Notes: generated by a model not told the origin, from the sequence alone. 47,835 nt of DNA from Planctomycetia bacterium (GCA_005787685.1 SYAC01000018.1:1-47835), one strand, 5' to 3'; positions 25,737 through 34,513 are shown, numbered from the stretch's first letter. A program made the numbers and translations.

Positions 25737-26384
25737 ATGTTGAAATTTGTCCGTGAAGCCTTTCGAGATATGAAAAACACCGGCAGTGTGTGGCCAAGCA
25801 GTTCCGCGCTTGCCAACGCCATGACCAAGGGCCTTGCCATGCGTACGGGCAAGCGGCGCGTGTTGGAGGTTGGTCCTGGCACTGGTCCATTCACCAAAAA
25901 ATTACTGAAAGATTTACGACCAGGCGATCATCTTGATATCGTGGAATTGAACGAATTGTTTTGCAACGCGCTTGAGAAAAATATCCTTGGACCATTTCGA
26001 AGGGCGCATTCCAAAATTCATATTGAGTTGCATCAGAGCAGAATTGAGGACGCGCAACTAGAAGGCAACTACGACTTAATCGTGTGTGGACTGCCATTCA
26101 ATAATTTTCCGCCGGTACTTGTGCGCGCCATCTTCAAAGACCTTATGGATTTATTGATCGAGGGAGGCGAGTTGGTGTACTTTGAATACGCCGGCGTACG
26201 CGTGATTAAAGGAACCTTGATTGGCTCCCAAGGCAAGAAGCAACTGAAGGAAATCCGCAATATTCGCAGCGAATTAATCAACATGCACGCTGGCCGAGAG
26301 CAATTGGTCATGGCCAACATTCCGCCTGCTTTGGCGGTGCGTTTGCGCAAGGCGACGATTTCGGCCAAGGTCGTTGCTCAGTAG
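25737..26384 (+). CDS. SAM-dependent methyltransferase, PmtA/OlsG-like
   Basis: A 215-residue class I methyltransferase. SAM motif I is RVLEVGPGTGPFTKKLL (about 40-56), and an acidic strand end follows (LDIVELNELF). The segment GSVWPSSSALANAMTKGL before motif I and LIVCGLPFNNFPPVLVRAIF near 113-132 are hallmarks of the rRNA-dimethylase-like phospholipid N-methyltransferases (PmtA type). Related enzymes (OlsG) of planctomycetes methylate ornithine lipids. It probably methylates membrane lipid head groups at the inner membrane. A KsgA-type rRNA methylase is less likely because the length and N-terminus differ. dapL follows after 9 nt. Confidence 0.7.
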   Translation: MLKFVREAFRDMKNTGSVWPSSSALANAMTKGLAMRTGKRRVLEVGPGTGPFTKKLLKDLRPGDHLDIVELNELFCNALEKNILGPFRRAHSKIHIELHQSRIEDAQLEGNYDLIVCGLPFNNFPPVLVRAIFKDLMDLLIEGGELVYFEYAGVRVIKGTLIGSQGKKQLKEIRNIRSELINMHAGREQLVMANIPPALAVRLRKATISAKVVAQ

Positions 26385-26387
26385 GGT
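26382..26387 (+). promoter_or_regulatory. Leaderless-type -10 hexamer TAGGGT overlapping a stop codon
   Basis: TAGGGT includes the TAG stop of the methyltransferase gene and ends 6 nt before the dapL ATG at 26394. Confidence 0.4.
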
Positions 26388-26393
26388 GCCTAT

Positions 26394-27644
26394 ATGGCGT
26401 GGATAAACGACAATTTTTTAAAATTAAGCGCAGGCTATTTGTTTCCCGAAATTGCGCGTCGTGTGAATGTGTTTTGCAATTCGAATCCTGAGTTGGCCAA
26501 GAGGGTCATTCGTTGTGGTATTGGCGATGTCACCGAGCCGCTTCCAGAAGTTGCCGTGACGGCTTTGCGCGAAGGCGTGGAAGATTTGGCCAGTCGCGAG
26601 CGCTTTCAAGGCTACGGACCACCTACGGGCCACGACTTTGTGCGAGCGGCGATTGCCCAGAGCATGTTCCGCGAGCGTGGAGTGGACATTGCTGACGGTG
26701 AAATTTTTCTGTCCGATGGAAGCAAGCCCGATGCCAGCCACTTTCTTGAATTGCTTGGCAGTGGAAACGTGATCGCGGTTCCTGATCCGGTGTATCCGGT
26801 TTATGTCGATACCAATGTCATGGCGGGTAACACCGGCGCGATGGTCAATGGCCGCTATCAGGGCTTGGTCTATCTGGACGCAACGGCTGAAAATGGATTT
26901 GTTCCACAGCCGCCTTCGCAGCCAGTGGATGTGGCGTACTTGTGTTCGCCCAATAATCCAACGGGTTCCGCCATGAACCGCGCCGCGCTGACCCATTGGG
27001 TGAATTGGGCATTGAGCAATGACGCGCTGATATTGTTTGATGCCGCGTACGAAGCATTCGTTCGTGAAAGCGACATGCCGCGCAGTATTTTTGAAATTCC
27101 CGGCGCCAAAAAATGCGCGGTTGAGTTTCGCAGCTTTTCCAAAAATGGCGGATTCACAGGGCTTCGATGCGGATTTACAGTTGTTCCCAAGGAACTCACT
27201 GGCCGCGCGCGTGATGGCAAGCGAGTTCCATTTCATGATTTGTGGTCGCGTCGGTGGAGCACATGTAGCAACGGCGTAAGTTGGCCGGTGCAGAAAGCCG
27301 TGGCCGCGTTGTGCACGCCACAAGGGCAAAAGCAAATGACCGCGTTGTGCGACTTTTATTTGGCCAACGCCGCCATTCTTCGCAACGCCATTGCCGCGCA
27401 AGGACTGCAAGTGTGGGGCGGTCAGAACGCGCCGTATGTGTGGCTGAAATGTCCGACGGGTCTTTCCAGCTGGGACGCAGTCGATCTGTTGCTGCGGGAA
27501 GCGCAGTTGGTCACCACGCCTGGCGCCGGCTTTGGAAATTGCGGTGAAGGATTTCTGCGCGTGAGCGCGTTTAACTCGCGCGCCAATGTGCAAGAGGCTG
27601 GTCGGCGTCTTGCTTTTTTGACCACTTCCGCTTCAAAGCGTTAG
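26394..27644 (+). CDS. dapL: LL-diaminopimelate aminotransferase
   Basis: A 416-residue PLP fold-type I aminotransferase. DapL converts tetrahydrodipicolinate directly to LL-diaminopimelate, giving peptidoglycan cross-link precursor and lysine. It is the variant of planctomycetes, Chlamydiae, plants and some others. The start NDNFLKLSAGYLFPEIARRV is diagnostic. Other motifs are YGPPTGHDFVRAAIA, DPVYPVYVDTNVMAG, LCSPNNPTGSAMN, DAAYEAF (Asp216, Tyr219) and SFSKNGGFTGLRCG with PLP Lys250. It follows the lipid methyltransferase gene by 9 nt. The assignment is secure. Confidence 0.95.
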   Translation: MAWINDNFLKLSAGYLFPEIARRVNVFCNSNPELAKRVIRCGIGDVTEPLPEVAVTALREGVEDLASRERFQGYGPPTGHDFVRAAIAQSMFRERGVDIADGEIFLSDGSKPDASHFLELLGSGNVIAVPDPVYPVYVDTNVMAGNTGAMVNGRYQGLVYLDATAENGFVPQPPSQPVDVAYLCSPNNPTGSAMNRAALTHWVNWALSNDALILFDAAYEAFVRESDMPRSIFEIPGAKKCAVEFRSFSKNGGFTGLRCGFTVVPKELTGRARDGKRVPFHDLWSRRWSTCSNGVSWPVQKAVAALCTPQGQKQMTALCDFYLANAAILRNAIAAQGLQVWGGQNAPYVWLKCPTGLSSWDAVDLLLREAQLVTTPGAGFGNCGEGFLRVSAFNSRANVQEAGRRLAFLTTSASKR

Positions 27645-27693
27645 GTATTTGCGCGCCACATGCAATCCGTGTTCATGCGTTGCAATACGCCGA

Positions 27694-28731
27694 TTAAAAT
27701 TTATAGCTCGCAAACACTCCAAGCACCAGCGATGTTCCACCGTCTTGGCTGGCGACAAAGTTGTTTGAACTATCGCGCAGTTCTAATTGATTCATCAGCG
27801 CCGCACCGGCCACAAAGTCAATGCGGAATTGTGGAACAGGTTTCCACTCAAACCGTCCATACAAGGTGATTTGCTGCTCTAAGCCGGAACCATTGGCGTT
27901 TGGCCCGGTGTCGTTCAGGCGGAACATTCGATATTCCCACGCGCCGCCAAGCGCCACATTGAATTGCGTTGAAAGTTCCTGAACAAGTTCCAATCCCACA
28001 AATGGATTGGCCTCGGGTCCGCGCACATTGGAAATGCGTAAGCCCTTTTTAATTTCCCAATCAACAAGTGGAATCGGAACCACAAGCACGGAATTATCCA
28101 GTTGGCCCTTGACTAACAGACCAAGTCCAAGCACATGCGTTTGGTCAAAGGCATAGCGGAAGTTGGCTAGTCCACCACCGGTGATGGTCTTGCCTGCGTC
28201 AGCGTTTGATTCACCGGACAGTTGCAGAATGGGAGCCGCGCCGACGGACCAATGTTCGTTCAATCGAACATCAAAGCGCGGAACAATGCTCAGTGTTTCC
28301 ACGTTGTTCCATGCTGTCGTGGCAAATACACTGTTGCCAGTGAATTGGTAATAGTCATATTCGTAGGCAATTGCCGCCGAAAGCGTCACTGTTTCACTGA
28401 TGGTGTAGCGGCTGGATAATCCAAAGAACGCTCGGTCGGCGGTGTAGGAGCCTCCCTCTTCAATGGATGTATTGAATTGATGCGAGTAGCCGCCAGAGAT
28501 GTTTATTTTATGTTGAGTTTTCGTGCTTGGAGGAGCGGGCTCCGTGGTGGCCGCGCTTGTTGTGTTGGATGTGGCGGAGTTTGGCGCTGCCGCGGGCGTT
28601 TGCGAGGCGGTGGTTGCGGGCGCAACTTTGGGCGGGTTCATTGGCGCTGACTTGTTGTCGTTGCCAATATTTTGTGCAAGCGCACAGCTGCAGGACAAGG
28701 CAATAGAAGTGATGCAGATAGAGTTGCGCAT
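27694..28731 (-). CDS. Outer-membrane beta-barrel protein, DUF6268-like
   Basis: A 345-residue protein with a signal peptide (1-19, SCSCALAQ). A Pro/Ala/Thr-rich linker (25-75) is followed by 270 residues of alternating amphipathic strands (for example SLSAAIAYEYDYYQF-like and ITLYGRFEWKPVPQFRIDF) and a C-terminal aromatic residue (FASYKF), as in outer-membrane barrels. The pattern fits the DUF6268 type, with possible transport or structural roles. Its ATG overlaps the moxR stop in TAATG, so the two are translated together. This pairing is not a known functional module. Confidence 0.65.
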   Translation of the reverse strand: MRNSICITSIALSCSCALAQNIGNDNKSAPMNPPKVAPATTASQTPAAAPNSATSNTTSAATTEPAPPSTKTQHKINISGGYSHQFNTSIEEGGSYTADRAFFGLSSRYTISETVTLSAAIAYEYDYYQFTGNSVFATTAWNNVETLSIVPRFDVRLNEHWSVGAAPILQLSGESNADAGKTITGGGLANFRYAFDQTHVLGLGLLVKGQLDNSVLVVPIPLVDWEIKKGLRISNVRGPEANPFVGLELVQELSTQFNVALGGAWEYRMFRLNDTGPNANGSGLEQQITLYGRFEWKPVPQFRIDFVAGAALMNQLELRDSSNNFVASQDGGTSLVLGVFASYKF

Positions 28732-29759
28732 TATTTTTTACTTTCTACGGTTTGTGTTTCCAAACGAATATCTGCAAGAGTGGTCTCAAGAAGATTTTCT
28801 AAAATACCGTCGGCGGTCTGGCCTTCGGCTTCAGCTTCAAAGTTTAGTAACATGCGATGGCGCATGGCGGGTAGCAGCGCGGGTTTGATGTCGTCAAAGA
28901 CCATGTGCATTCTTCCGGCGAGCAACGCCTTCACTTTGCCCGCCAAAATAAGCGCCTGCGCGGCGCGAGGACTGGCACCAAAGCGCACAAATTGATTCAC
29001 CATGGGGGTGGCAAACTCACTTTTGGGATGCGTTGCCAGCGTGAGGCGAACCGCGTAATCCTGCACGGCGGCGTCCACGCTGACTTTGCGCACTAACTTT
29101 TGATACGCCATGATTTGCTGGGCATCAAGCAAGGCCTGAACGGACGCGGACTTGCCAGTGGTGGTGCGCTCCAAAATAGTGGTGAGTTCCGCGCGCGTGC
29201 TGTAGCCCACAAGCAACTTGAAAAAGAATCGATCGAGTTGCGCCTCTGGCAACGGATACGTTCCCTCTTGCTCAATTGGATTTTGGGTCGCCATGACCAG
29301 GAACGGTGGCTCGAGCACATGTGTTACTCCGCCAACCGTCACGCTTCGTTCTTGCATGGCTTCGAGCAGCGAACTTTGCGTCTTTGGAGTTGCGCGATTG
29401 ATTTCGTCTGCCAAAAGAATTTGCGCGAAAATGGGACCTTTGCGAAATTGAAAGTCGCGGCCGTGCTCGCCCTCAACCACAATGGTGGTGCCGGTGACAT
29501 CGGCGGGCATAAGGTCAGGCGTGAACTGAATGCGTCCAAATTTCAGTTGCAAAGCTTGACTAAGCGTGCGAATAAGCAGTGTTTTTCCAAGACCCGGAAC
29601 GCCTTCAAGCAAGACATGACCGCCCGCGAACAGGGCAATGAGCACGCTATCCACAACATGCGTTTGTCCAACGATCACTTTCAATACTTCGTCTTTCACG
29701 CGCGCAAAATCATCGCCAAACTTCTCCAATGACTTTTGCGCATCGAGGGAATCACTCAT
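28731..29759 (-). CDS. MoxR-family AAA+ ATPase
   Basis: A 342-residue protein. Walker A EGVPGLGKTLL (residues 52-62), Walker B LADEINRATPKTQSSLLEAM and the MoxR signature TQNPIEQEGTYPLPEAQLDRF are all clear. MoxR proteins are chaperone-like ATPases that mature or assemble other proteins, usually with DUF58 and von Willebrand A partners encoded next door. Here the only neighbour in the operon is a beta-barrel protein, overlapping by TAATG. The ATG at 29759 is chosen because TATGAT ends 6 nt upstream, and the family N-terminus begins near this point. Confidence 0.9.
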   Translation of the reverse strand: MSDSLDAQKSLEKFGDDFARVKDEVLKVIVGQTHVVDSVLIALFAGGHVLLEGVPGLGKTLLIRTLSQALQLKFGRIQFTPDLMPADVTGTTIVVEGEHGRDFQFRKGPIFAQILLADEINRATPKTQSSLLEAMQERSVTVGGVTHVLEPPFLVMATQNPIEQEGTYPLPEAQLDRFFFKLLVGYSTRAELTTILERTTTGKSASVQALLDAQQIMAYQKLVRKVSVDAAVQDYAVRLTLATHPKSEFATPMVNQFVRFGASPRAAQALILAGKVKALLAGRMHMVFDDIKPALLPAMRHRMLLNFEAEAEGQTADGILENLLETTLADIRLETQTVESKK

Positions 29760-29765
29760 AGGCGC

Positions 29766-29771
29766 ATCATA
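29766..29771 (-). promoter_or_regulatory. Leaderless-type -10 hexamer TATGAT
   Basis: TATGAT on the minus strand ends 6 nt before the moxR ATG at 29759. Confidence 0.45.
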
Positions 29772-29846
29772 GGGGAGAACAAATATATATTGTGTATCAT
29801 CACGATTGTTTGCAGGTCGTGCCTTATCCGCAGAACGCACTCAACC

Positions 29847-30527
29847 ATGTCCATTTTTGAAACTCATCCACGGAATGAATCGCGTTCGGCGCTTGCGGGC
29901 CAGGCGTTGCGTGTGAAACCACTGCTGGCAACGGCGTGGGGCAGGGCATTGGTCGCTGGAATATATATGGGATTGATTCCAATTATTGCGGTCATCTGGG
30001 TTTTCTTTGACACACAATTTGCTAATCAATTCACACAAAAAGAATGGGAGCAGTGGGTATTTCTACGCTCGCTTGGGTTGCTGGGTGACGCGTTGCCATG
30101 GATTTGTCTTTCGGTGGGCGTCTTTCTTTTGGGAATTTTGATCAAGCGCCGCAATATTGCAACATGGGCGGTGTTTCTTTGCATTTCCATTGCGGTCAGT
30201 GGCTTGGTGGTCAATGTGATTAAATTTATTTTTATGCGAACGCGTCCAAATTGGTATAGCGTAATTCCAGATGGTGGAAGTTTTTCATTTCCATCTGGCC
30301 ACTCGGCCACCATTGGCGCCGTGGCGGTTGTGTGCATGTTGCGCTGGCCCAAATTATCTCCCGTCGCCCTGACATGTATCGCACTTGTGGGGCTGAATCG
30401 AATCATGTCGCAGAATCATCACATCACAGATGTGATTGCCGGAGTCGCCTTTGGTATGACCAGTACGCTTGTGGTTCAGTGGTATTGGTGGAAATATCAG
30501 CCAAACACATTTACGGACATGGCATAA
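29847..30527 (+). CDS. PAP2-family membrane phosphatase
   Basis: A 226-residue protein with about five to six membrane helices. The three-part PAP2 signature is present: KFIFMRTRPN (KxxxxxxRP), FPSGHSAT, and NRIMSQNHHITDVIAG (Arg, His, Asp of the third motif). It removes a phosphate from lipid phosphates such as phosphatidic acid or undecaprenyl pyrophosphate at the membrane. Which lipid it uses cannot be told. The start is the first in-frame ATG with a typical N-terminus. It is divergent from moxR, with 87 nt between the starts, and I see no fixed-distance hexamer or Shine-Dalgarno. Confidence 0.88.
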   Translation: MSIFETHPRNESRSALAGQALRVKPLLATAWGRALVAGIYMGLIPIIAVIWVFFDTQFANQFTQKEWEQWVFLRSLGLLGDALPWICLSVGVFLLGILIKRRNIATWAVFLCISIAVSGLVVNVIKFIFMRTRPNWYSVIPDGGSFSFPSGHSATIGAVAVVCMLRWPKLSPVALTCIALVGLNRIMSQNHHITDVIAGVAFGMTSTLVVQWYWWKYQPNTFTDMA

Positions 30528-30585
30528 TTCCCCATTCTTCAGGGAGGATTCAGTCGTCTTTGAAATGAATTCACAGCAACCGCAA

Positions 30586-31194
30586 TTAAGCCGCAGGTGG
30601 ACGAATTTGCAATTTATCCAGCACGCTGTCAATCAAGCCGTACTTCAGCATTTCTGGAGCGGTGAGCCAGTTGTTACGCTCACAATCCTCGGCAATTTGC
30701 GCTTCGCTGCGACCCGTGGCCTTGGAATAAATTGCGTACAGCTGACTGCGCATGCGAAGAATGTGTCGAGCCTCAATCTCAAGATCGGTGGCTTGGCCTT
30801 CAAGCACGCCAGCGATCAGCGGTTGATGCATTAAATTTTCGGAGTTGGGCAGCGCGAAACGCTTGCCCTTGGTGCCGCTGCAGGCGATGACCGAGCCCAT
30901 GCTTGCGGCTTGTCCAATGATGTAGGTGCAGATGTTGCATGGAATAAAGTTCATGGTGTCCACAATCCCTAGGCCCGCGGTGACGCTGCCACCAGGACTA
31001 TTGACATACAAGTGGATGTCGGACTTCTGATCTTCGTTGGCCAGGAAAAGCAATTGCGCCACGACCAAATTGGCCATCATGTCGCTGACTTGTCCGCCCA
31101 CGAAAATGATTCGATCATTCAGTAGACGGCTGTAAATGTCATACGCGCGTTCGCCGCGGCCGGTTTTTTCAATCACGATTGGAACAAGTGTCAT
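30586..31194 (-). CDS. clpP: ATP-dependent Clp protease proteolytic subunit, second copy
   Basis: A 202-residue serine peptidase. The catalytic triad is Ser98 ([11 protein letters not shown]), His123 ([10 protein letters not shown]) and Asp170 ([13 protein letters not shown]). The handle segment after His is [20 protein letters not shown] instead of the usual GGxxGQAxDI pattern, so this copy is more divergent than its neighbour. It forms tetradecameric chambers fed by a Clp ATPase. It lies 73 nt downstream of the other clpP on the same strand; mixed rings of two ClpP types are known in other bacteria. No clpX is in the window. Confidence 0.93.
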   Translation of the reverse strand: MTLVPIVIEKTGRGERAYDIYSRLLNDRIIFVGGQVSDMMANLVVAQLLFLANEDQKSDIHLYVNSPGGSVTAGLGIVDTMNFIPCNICTYIIGQAASMGSVIACSGTKGKRFALPNSENLMHQPLIAGVLEGQATDLEIEARHILRMRSQLYAIYSKATGRSEAQIAEDCERNNWLTAPEMLKYGLIDSVLDKLQIRPPAA

Positions 31195-31267
31195 GGTCGG
31201 GGATCTCGTTGTTGAGGTATTGGAAATCAGATCAGTGAGTCGATAATTTTTGCAATCACATTGTCAA

Positions 31268-31906
31268 TTACTTTTTAGATTTTTCGGGGAACGAGGCGAT
31301 CTCGTCCACAAGGCCGTAAGCCTTGGCCTCCTCGGCGGAGAAAAACTTATCACGCTCGCCGTCCTTGGCAATCCGTTCAACCGGATTGCTCGTGTGGCGT
31401 GCCAAAATTTCATTCAGTGCGCGCTTGTCCTTGATGATTTGCTCCGCCTGAATTTGGATGTCGGAGGTCTGACCACCCACGCCGCCTGAAGGTTGGTGAA
31501 TCATGACCTTGGCGTTGGGCAAAATAAACCGCTTCTTGGATTGACCAGCAGCAAGCAACAACGCGCCACCCGAATAGGCGCGGCCGATGCAATAGGTGGA
31601 AACTTCGCTGGAAATAAATTGCATGGTGTCGTAAATGGCCAAGGTGTCGTCCACATTTCCGCCTGGCGTGTTGATGTAGAAGTTAATGTCCTGTCCGCGC
31701 TTTTGGCTGTCCAGGTAGAGCATCTGCATCATCACGCGGGCCGCGCTGGAATAGCTGATCTCACCGATTAAAAAGACGACGCGATTTTCGAGTAACAACT
31801 CGTCAATGGTCATTTCGCGAGTTCGCTGATAGCTCGTCGAATTGGTGTTGGGTCGGATAATCGAAGATAAAACTTCGTGCGGTAGTTGAATCGATGGCGT
31901 CGACAT
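31268..31906 (-). CDS. clpP: ATP-dependent Clp protease proteolytic subunit, first copy
   Basis: A 212-residue serine peptidase with the triad Ser112 (GRAYSGGALLLAAG), His137 (VMIHQPSGGVGGQTSDI) and Asp182 (IAKDGERDKFFSAEEA). The Tyr-Ser-Gly in place of Ala-Ser-Met around the nucleophile is a variant. The ATG at 31906 is chosen over a much longer open frame because the preceding 85 residues lack ClpP similarity and overlap astB, and TATCAT ends 9 nt upstream. It is the first of two clpP genes in a row. Confidence 0.93.
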   Translation of the reverse strand: MSTPSIQLPHEVLSSIIRPNTNSTSYQRTREMTIDELLLENRVVFLIGEISYSSAARVMMQMLYLDSQKRGQDINFYINTPGGNVDDTLAIYDTMQFISSEVSTYCIGRAYSGGALLLAAGQSKKRFILPNAKVMIHQPSGGVGGQTSDIQIQAEQIIKDKRALNEILARHTSNPVERIAKDGERDKFFSAEEAKAYGLVDEIASFPEKSKK

Positions 31907-31915
31907 GGAGGTGGA

Positions 31916-31921
31916 ATGATA
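31916..31921 (-). promoter_or_regulatory. Leaderless-type -10 hexamer TATCAT
   Basis: TATCAT on the minus strand ends 9 nt before the ATG at 31906 of the first clpP gene. Confidence 0.35.
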
Positions 31922-31967
31922 ACGACGACACGCTTCTTGTGACGCGCCCTTGGGTGAACTTTTTATT

Positions 31968-33353
31968 TTACGATTTGAAGGGCGAAATGCTTTGAAATGG
32001 ATAAATGGCCGGAAGCCCAAGTTGCGTGGTGAGCGCGTCAAGAGCGTCGCGCTGACGGACGAGCAGTTTGGGATCGGCAAGATCTTCGGGCGTGAGTTGG
32101 TCTGGGTACCAACGCTCAATCCAGGCGCGCAGTTGGGCCGCGCGGGCGGTATTGAACACACAACCCGAATGAATGCCCTTCAATTTGCTATTTTCAAGCG
32201 GCACGCGTAGGCGCAGGCACGCAGGTCCGCCGCCGTTGCGCATGCTCTCGCGCACATCCATATAGAGAATCCGTGAAATCACATTGCGCGGATCTTGCTG
32301 AATACGCCGCGCCACGGCGCTGGCGCGCGCGTGGTGCTCCACTTCGCTTGGACACACCAGTGTCATGGAGCCATCGGGCGTTGTAATCAGTTGCGAGTTG
32401 AACAAATAGGTGGTCACTGCCTCCGCGATGGTGAGTTCCTCACGACTGACAGCGATGGGACAAAACGCATTGCCCACGCTTTGCGCAAGCTCGTCTAGGA
32501 CGCGGTCGTGGTGCAGCCAAGCATCTTGGTGATACAGCAGCGTGGAAGCGTTGCCAACCGCCACCACATCGTTGTGAAAAACACCCTGATCTATGGCGTC
32601 GGGATGTTGCTGCGCAAACACGCAGCGCGCGGGATCAAGTTGCAATATTTTGGCCACGCGCTGGCTGGCTTGCAGCGTTTGGCGCGCGGGATGAATCTTG
32701 GGTTTGATTTGCGGATTGAGCGCGTCCATTCCATACACAAAGAAGTGCGTTGCGGGCTGATTGGCGTTGGACGAGTGAAAGAATCGCGTGTGATTTGCGG
32801 CGCCCTCGTCACCCATGTCGGCGCTGGTGGGCAACGCTTGGTGAATTTCAAATTGCGCGCGATCGGCCAACACCGCGTTCAACATGGTGCGAGTGCATGG
32901 CGGCTCAATGGCGCGATGGGGCATTGATTTCAAATTGGCAACAACCACATGCGTTCGTTCGTCGTGCGTGTCTTGCGCGGGCGCAACGGTTGCGGCGTTG
33001 GCGCTCCACATGAAACTAGAACTGCAACATTGCGCAAGCACATGCGGCTTGTTGATGTGCGCTTGCGCAAGCACGTCGGCGTCGCTCCCGGTGAAGCCAT
33101 GTTCACGCAGTGCCCAAATGGCGGGACGCTCTTGCGGCGGGAAAAAACATTGCACCACGCCCAACGCGGCGACCGCCTCCATTTTGGCGACGCCTTGGAG
33201 GGCCGCTGCCTTGGGTTTTGAAACCCGACCCGCGTTGTTCTGGCTGGCCATATTACCTGCGGAAAGACCGGCGTAATTGTGGGTCATGCCAACAAGTCCG
33301 TCAAAGTTGGCTTCGGTGGCGGCGTTGGAAGATTGCATGGTGGAAACTGACAC
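31968..33353 (-). CDS. astB: N-succinylarginine dihydrolase
   Basis: A 461-residue protein. AstB splits N2-succinylarginine into N2-succinylornithine, ammonia and CO2, step two of the arginine succinyltransferase pathway. The family start NFDGLVGMTHNYAGLSAGN is intact. The catalytic residues appear as Glu183 (MGDEGAANHTRF), His260 (QGVFHNDVVAVGN) and Cys379 (NGGGPACLRLRVPL), as in the guanidine-modifying superfamily. The start is GTG 33353, with TACCTT ending 7 nt upstream. No astA, astC, astD or astE is nearby. The gene sits between clpP and holA, so it is an orphan in this window. Confidence 0.92.
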   Translation of the reverse strand: MSVSTMQSSNAATEANFDGLVGMTHNYAGLSAGNMASQNNAGRVSKPKAAALQGVAKMEAVAALGVVQCFFPPQERPAIWALREHGFTGSDADVLAQAHINKPHVLAQCCSSSFMWSANAATVAPAQDTHDERTHVVVANLKSMPHRAIEPPCTRTMLNAVLADRAQFEIHQALPTSADMGDEGAANHTRFFHSSNANQPATHFFVYGMDALNPQIKPKIHPARQTLQASQRVAKILQLDPARCVFAQQHPDAIDQGVFHNDVVAVGNASTLLYHQDAWLHHDRVLDELAQSVGNAFCPIAVSREELTIAEAVTTYLFNSQLITTPDGSMTLVCPSEVEHHARASAVARRIQQDPRNVISRILYMDVRESMRNGGGPACLRLRVPLENSKLKGIHSGCVFNTARAAQLRAWIERWYPDQLTPEDLADPKLLVRQRDALDALTTQLGLPAIYPFQSISPFKS

Positions 33354-33360
33354 GGGGTAG

Positions 33361-33366
33361 AAGGTA
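33361..33366 (-). promoter_or_regulatory. Leaderless-type -10 hexamer TACCTT
   Basis: TACCTT on the minus strand ends 7 nt before the astB GTG at 33353. Confidence 0.35.
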
Positions 33367-33412
33367 TGCGATTACGTCTGGCTTTTGAACGCCGCGAACC
33401 GCGACGCAAAGT

Positions 33413-33418
33413 TACTCT
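33413..33418 (+). promoter_or_regulatory. Leaderless-type -10 hexamer TACTCT
   Basis: TACTCT ends 8 nt before the holA ATG at 33427, which helps choose that start. Confidence 0.35.
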
Positions 33419-33426
33419 TATGTCCT

Positions 33427-34452
33427 ATGGCCAAGCGCGAAAGTTCCAGCATTCACCAAGCCAACGCCGACATGCGCGTTGTGGTTCTCACTGGCAAGGA
33501 TTCGCTGCTGCGAATGGAACGCTCCCATGCATTGGAAGCCGACTTAAACAAACAATTTGGCAGCGTGGACAGATTTGATTTTGATGGCGCCACCACTTCG
33601 CTGGCCACGGTGCTGGATGAGTTGCGTATGTTCGGTCTTCTGGCCACCCACAAATTAGTAATCGTGGACAATGCGGAGGCGTTCATGGGCAGCGAGGATC
33701 GCCGCCGTGCCATGGAACGCTATGCGGAAAATCCGCAAGCGGAGTCCACGCTTCTCATGCGCAGCGCCTCGGGTTGGCGCCCTGGAAACTTTGACAAGAT
33801 GGTGGCCAAAGTTGGCGCCGTGTTGAAGTGCGATTCACCTGGCGATGCGGAGGCTCGCGATTGGTGCGTACAGCGCGCCAAGCAAACCTACACGGCCACG
33901 CTTGAATCAAGCGCCGCGGATTTGTTGATCGAAAAAATTGGCTGCGACTTGGCGCGCCTTGACATGGAATTGTGCAAACTTGCCAGCGCCGCCGCGCAAC
34001 CCAGCGAAGCCAGTGTGGTGATCACGCGCAAACTGGTGCAGGAATTCACCGGGCTCAGCCGCGAGGAGCAAGCGTGGGAAATTCAACAGCCAGTTCTTGC
34101 GGGCGACGCCGCAGCCACATTGCAACTACTGCATGAGTTGCTCACCGTGAGCCGCGTACCGGAAGTCATGATTGGTTGGAGCCTGGTTGATCTCACGCGC
34201 AAAATTCATGATGCCAGCCGTATGTTGGCCAGCGGAAAAAATGAAGGCGATGTGGCCAAGGCGTTGAAATTGTGGGGCCCAAGCGCCGGCAGTATTTCAC
34301 GCATTGCCCGTCGTGTGCATCCGCGCGTAGCCGCAAAAATGTTTGCCGCCGCCATCGCTGCCGATCAATCCACAAAAAATGGAACATCGCTTGATTCGGC
34401 GCGCACATTTGAAATGTTCGCTGTGCAAGTGGCGCGGCAAATCGCGGTTTGA
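33427..34452 (+). CDS. holA: DNA polymerase III subunit delta
   Basis: A 341-residue protein. HolA is the clamp-loader wrench that opens the sliding clamp. Seen are a Rossmann-like N-terminus (RVVVLTGKDSLLRMERSHAL), the DFDGATTSLATVLDELRMFGLLATHKLVIVDNAEAF-region split over residues 40-75, a helical lid around 150-200 (LIEKIGCDLARLDMELCKLA) and a helical C-terminal collar (LLTVSRVPEVMIGWSLVDL). The order and length match the HolA family. Upstream of it, astB runs the other way. Confidence 0.8.
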   Translation: MAKRESSSIHQANADMRVVVLTGKDSLLRMERSHALEADLNKQFGSVDRFDFDGATTSLATVLDELRMFGLLATHKLVIVDNAEAFMGSEDRRRAMERYAENPQAESTLLMRSASGWRPGNFDKMVAKVGAVLKCDSPGDAEARDWCVQRAKQTYTATLESSAADLLIEKIGCDLARLDMELCKLASAAAQPSEASVVITRKLVQEFTGLSREEQAWEIQQPVLAGDAAATLQLLHELLTVSRVPEVMIGWSLVDLTRKIHDASRMLASGKNEGDVAKALKLWGPSAGSISRIARRVHPRVAAKMFAAAIAADQSTKNGTSLDSARTFEMFAVQVARQIAV

Positions 34453-34482
34453 TGCTTCCAGAAATCGCAACGCATTTTAAGG

Positions 34483-34488
34483 TAGAAT
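34483..34488 (+). promoter_or_regulatory. Putative -10 element TAGAAT upstream of kup
   Basis: TAGAAT in GGTAGAAT lies 25 nt before the kup ATG, so unlike the leaderless cases it would give an mRNA with a short 5' leader. Confidence 0.3.
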
Positions 34489-34513
34489 CGTTCACCCTTC
34501 GGGGCACTCGCCT

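Noticed and set aside
26424-27593. 389-codon minus-strand open frame opposite dapL
   Set aside because: dapL is unambiguous on the + strand, and the antisense product has shadow-like composition.
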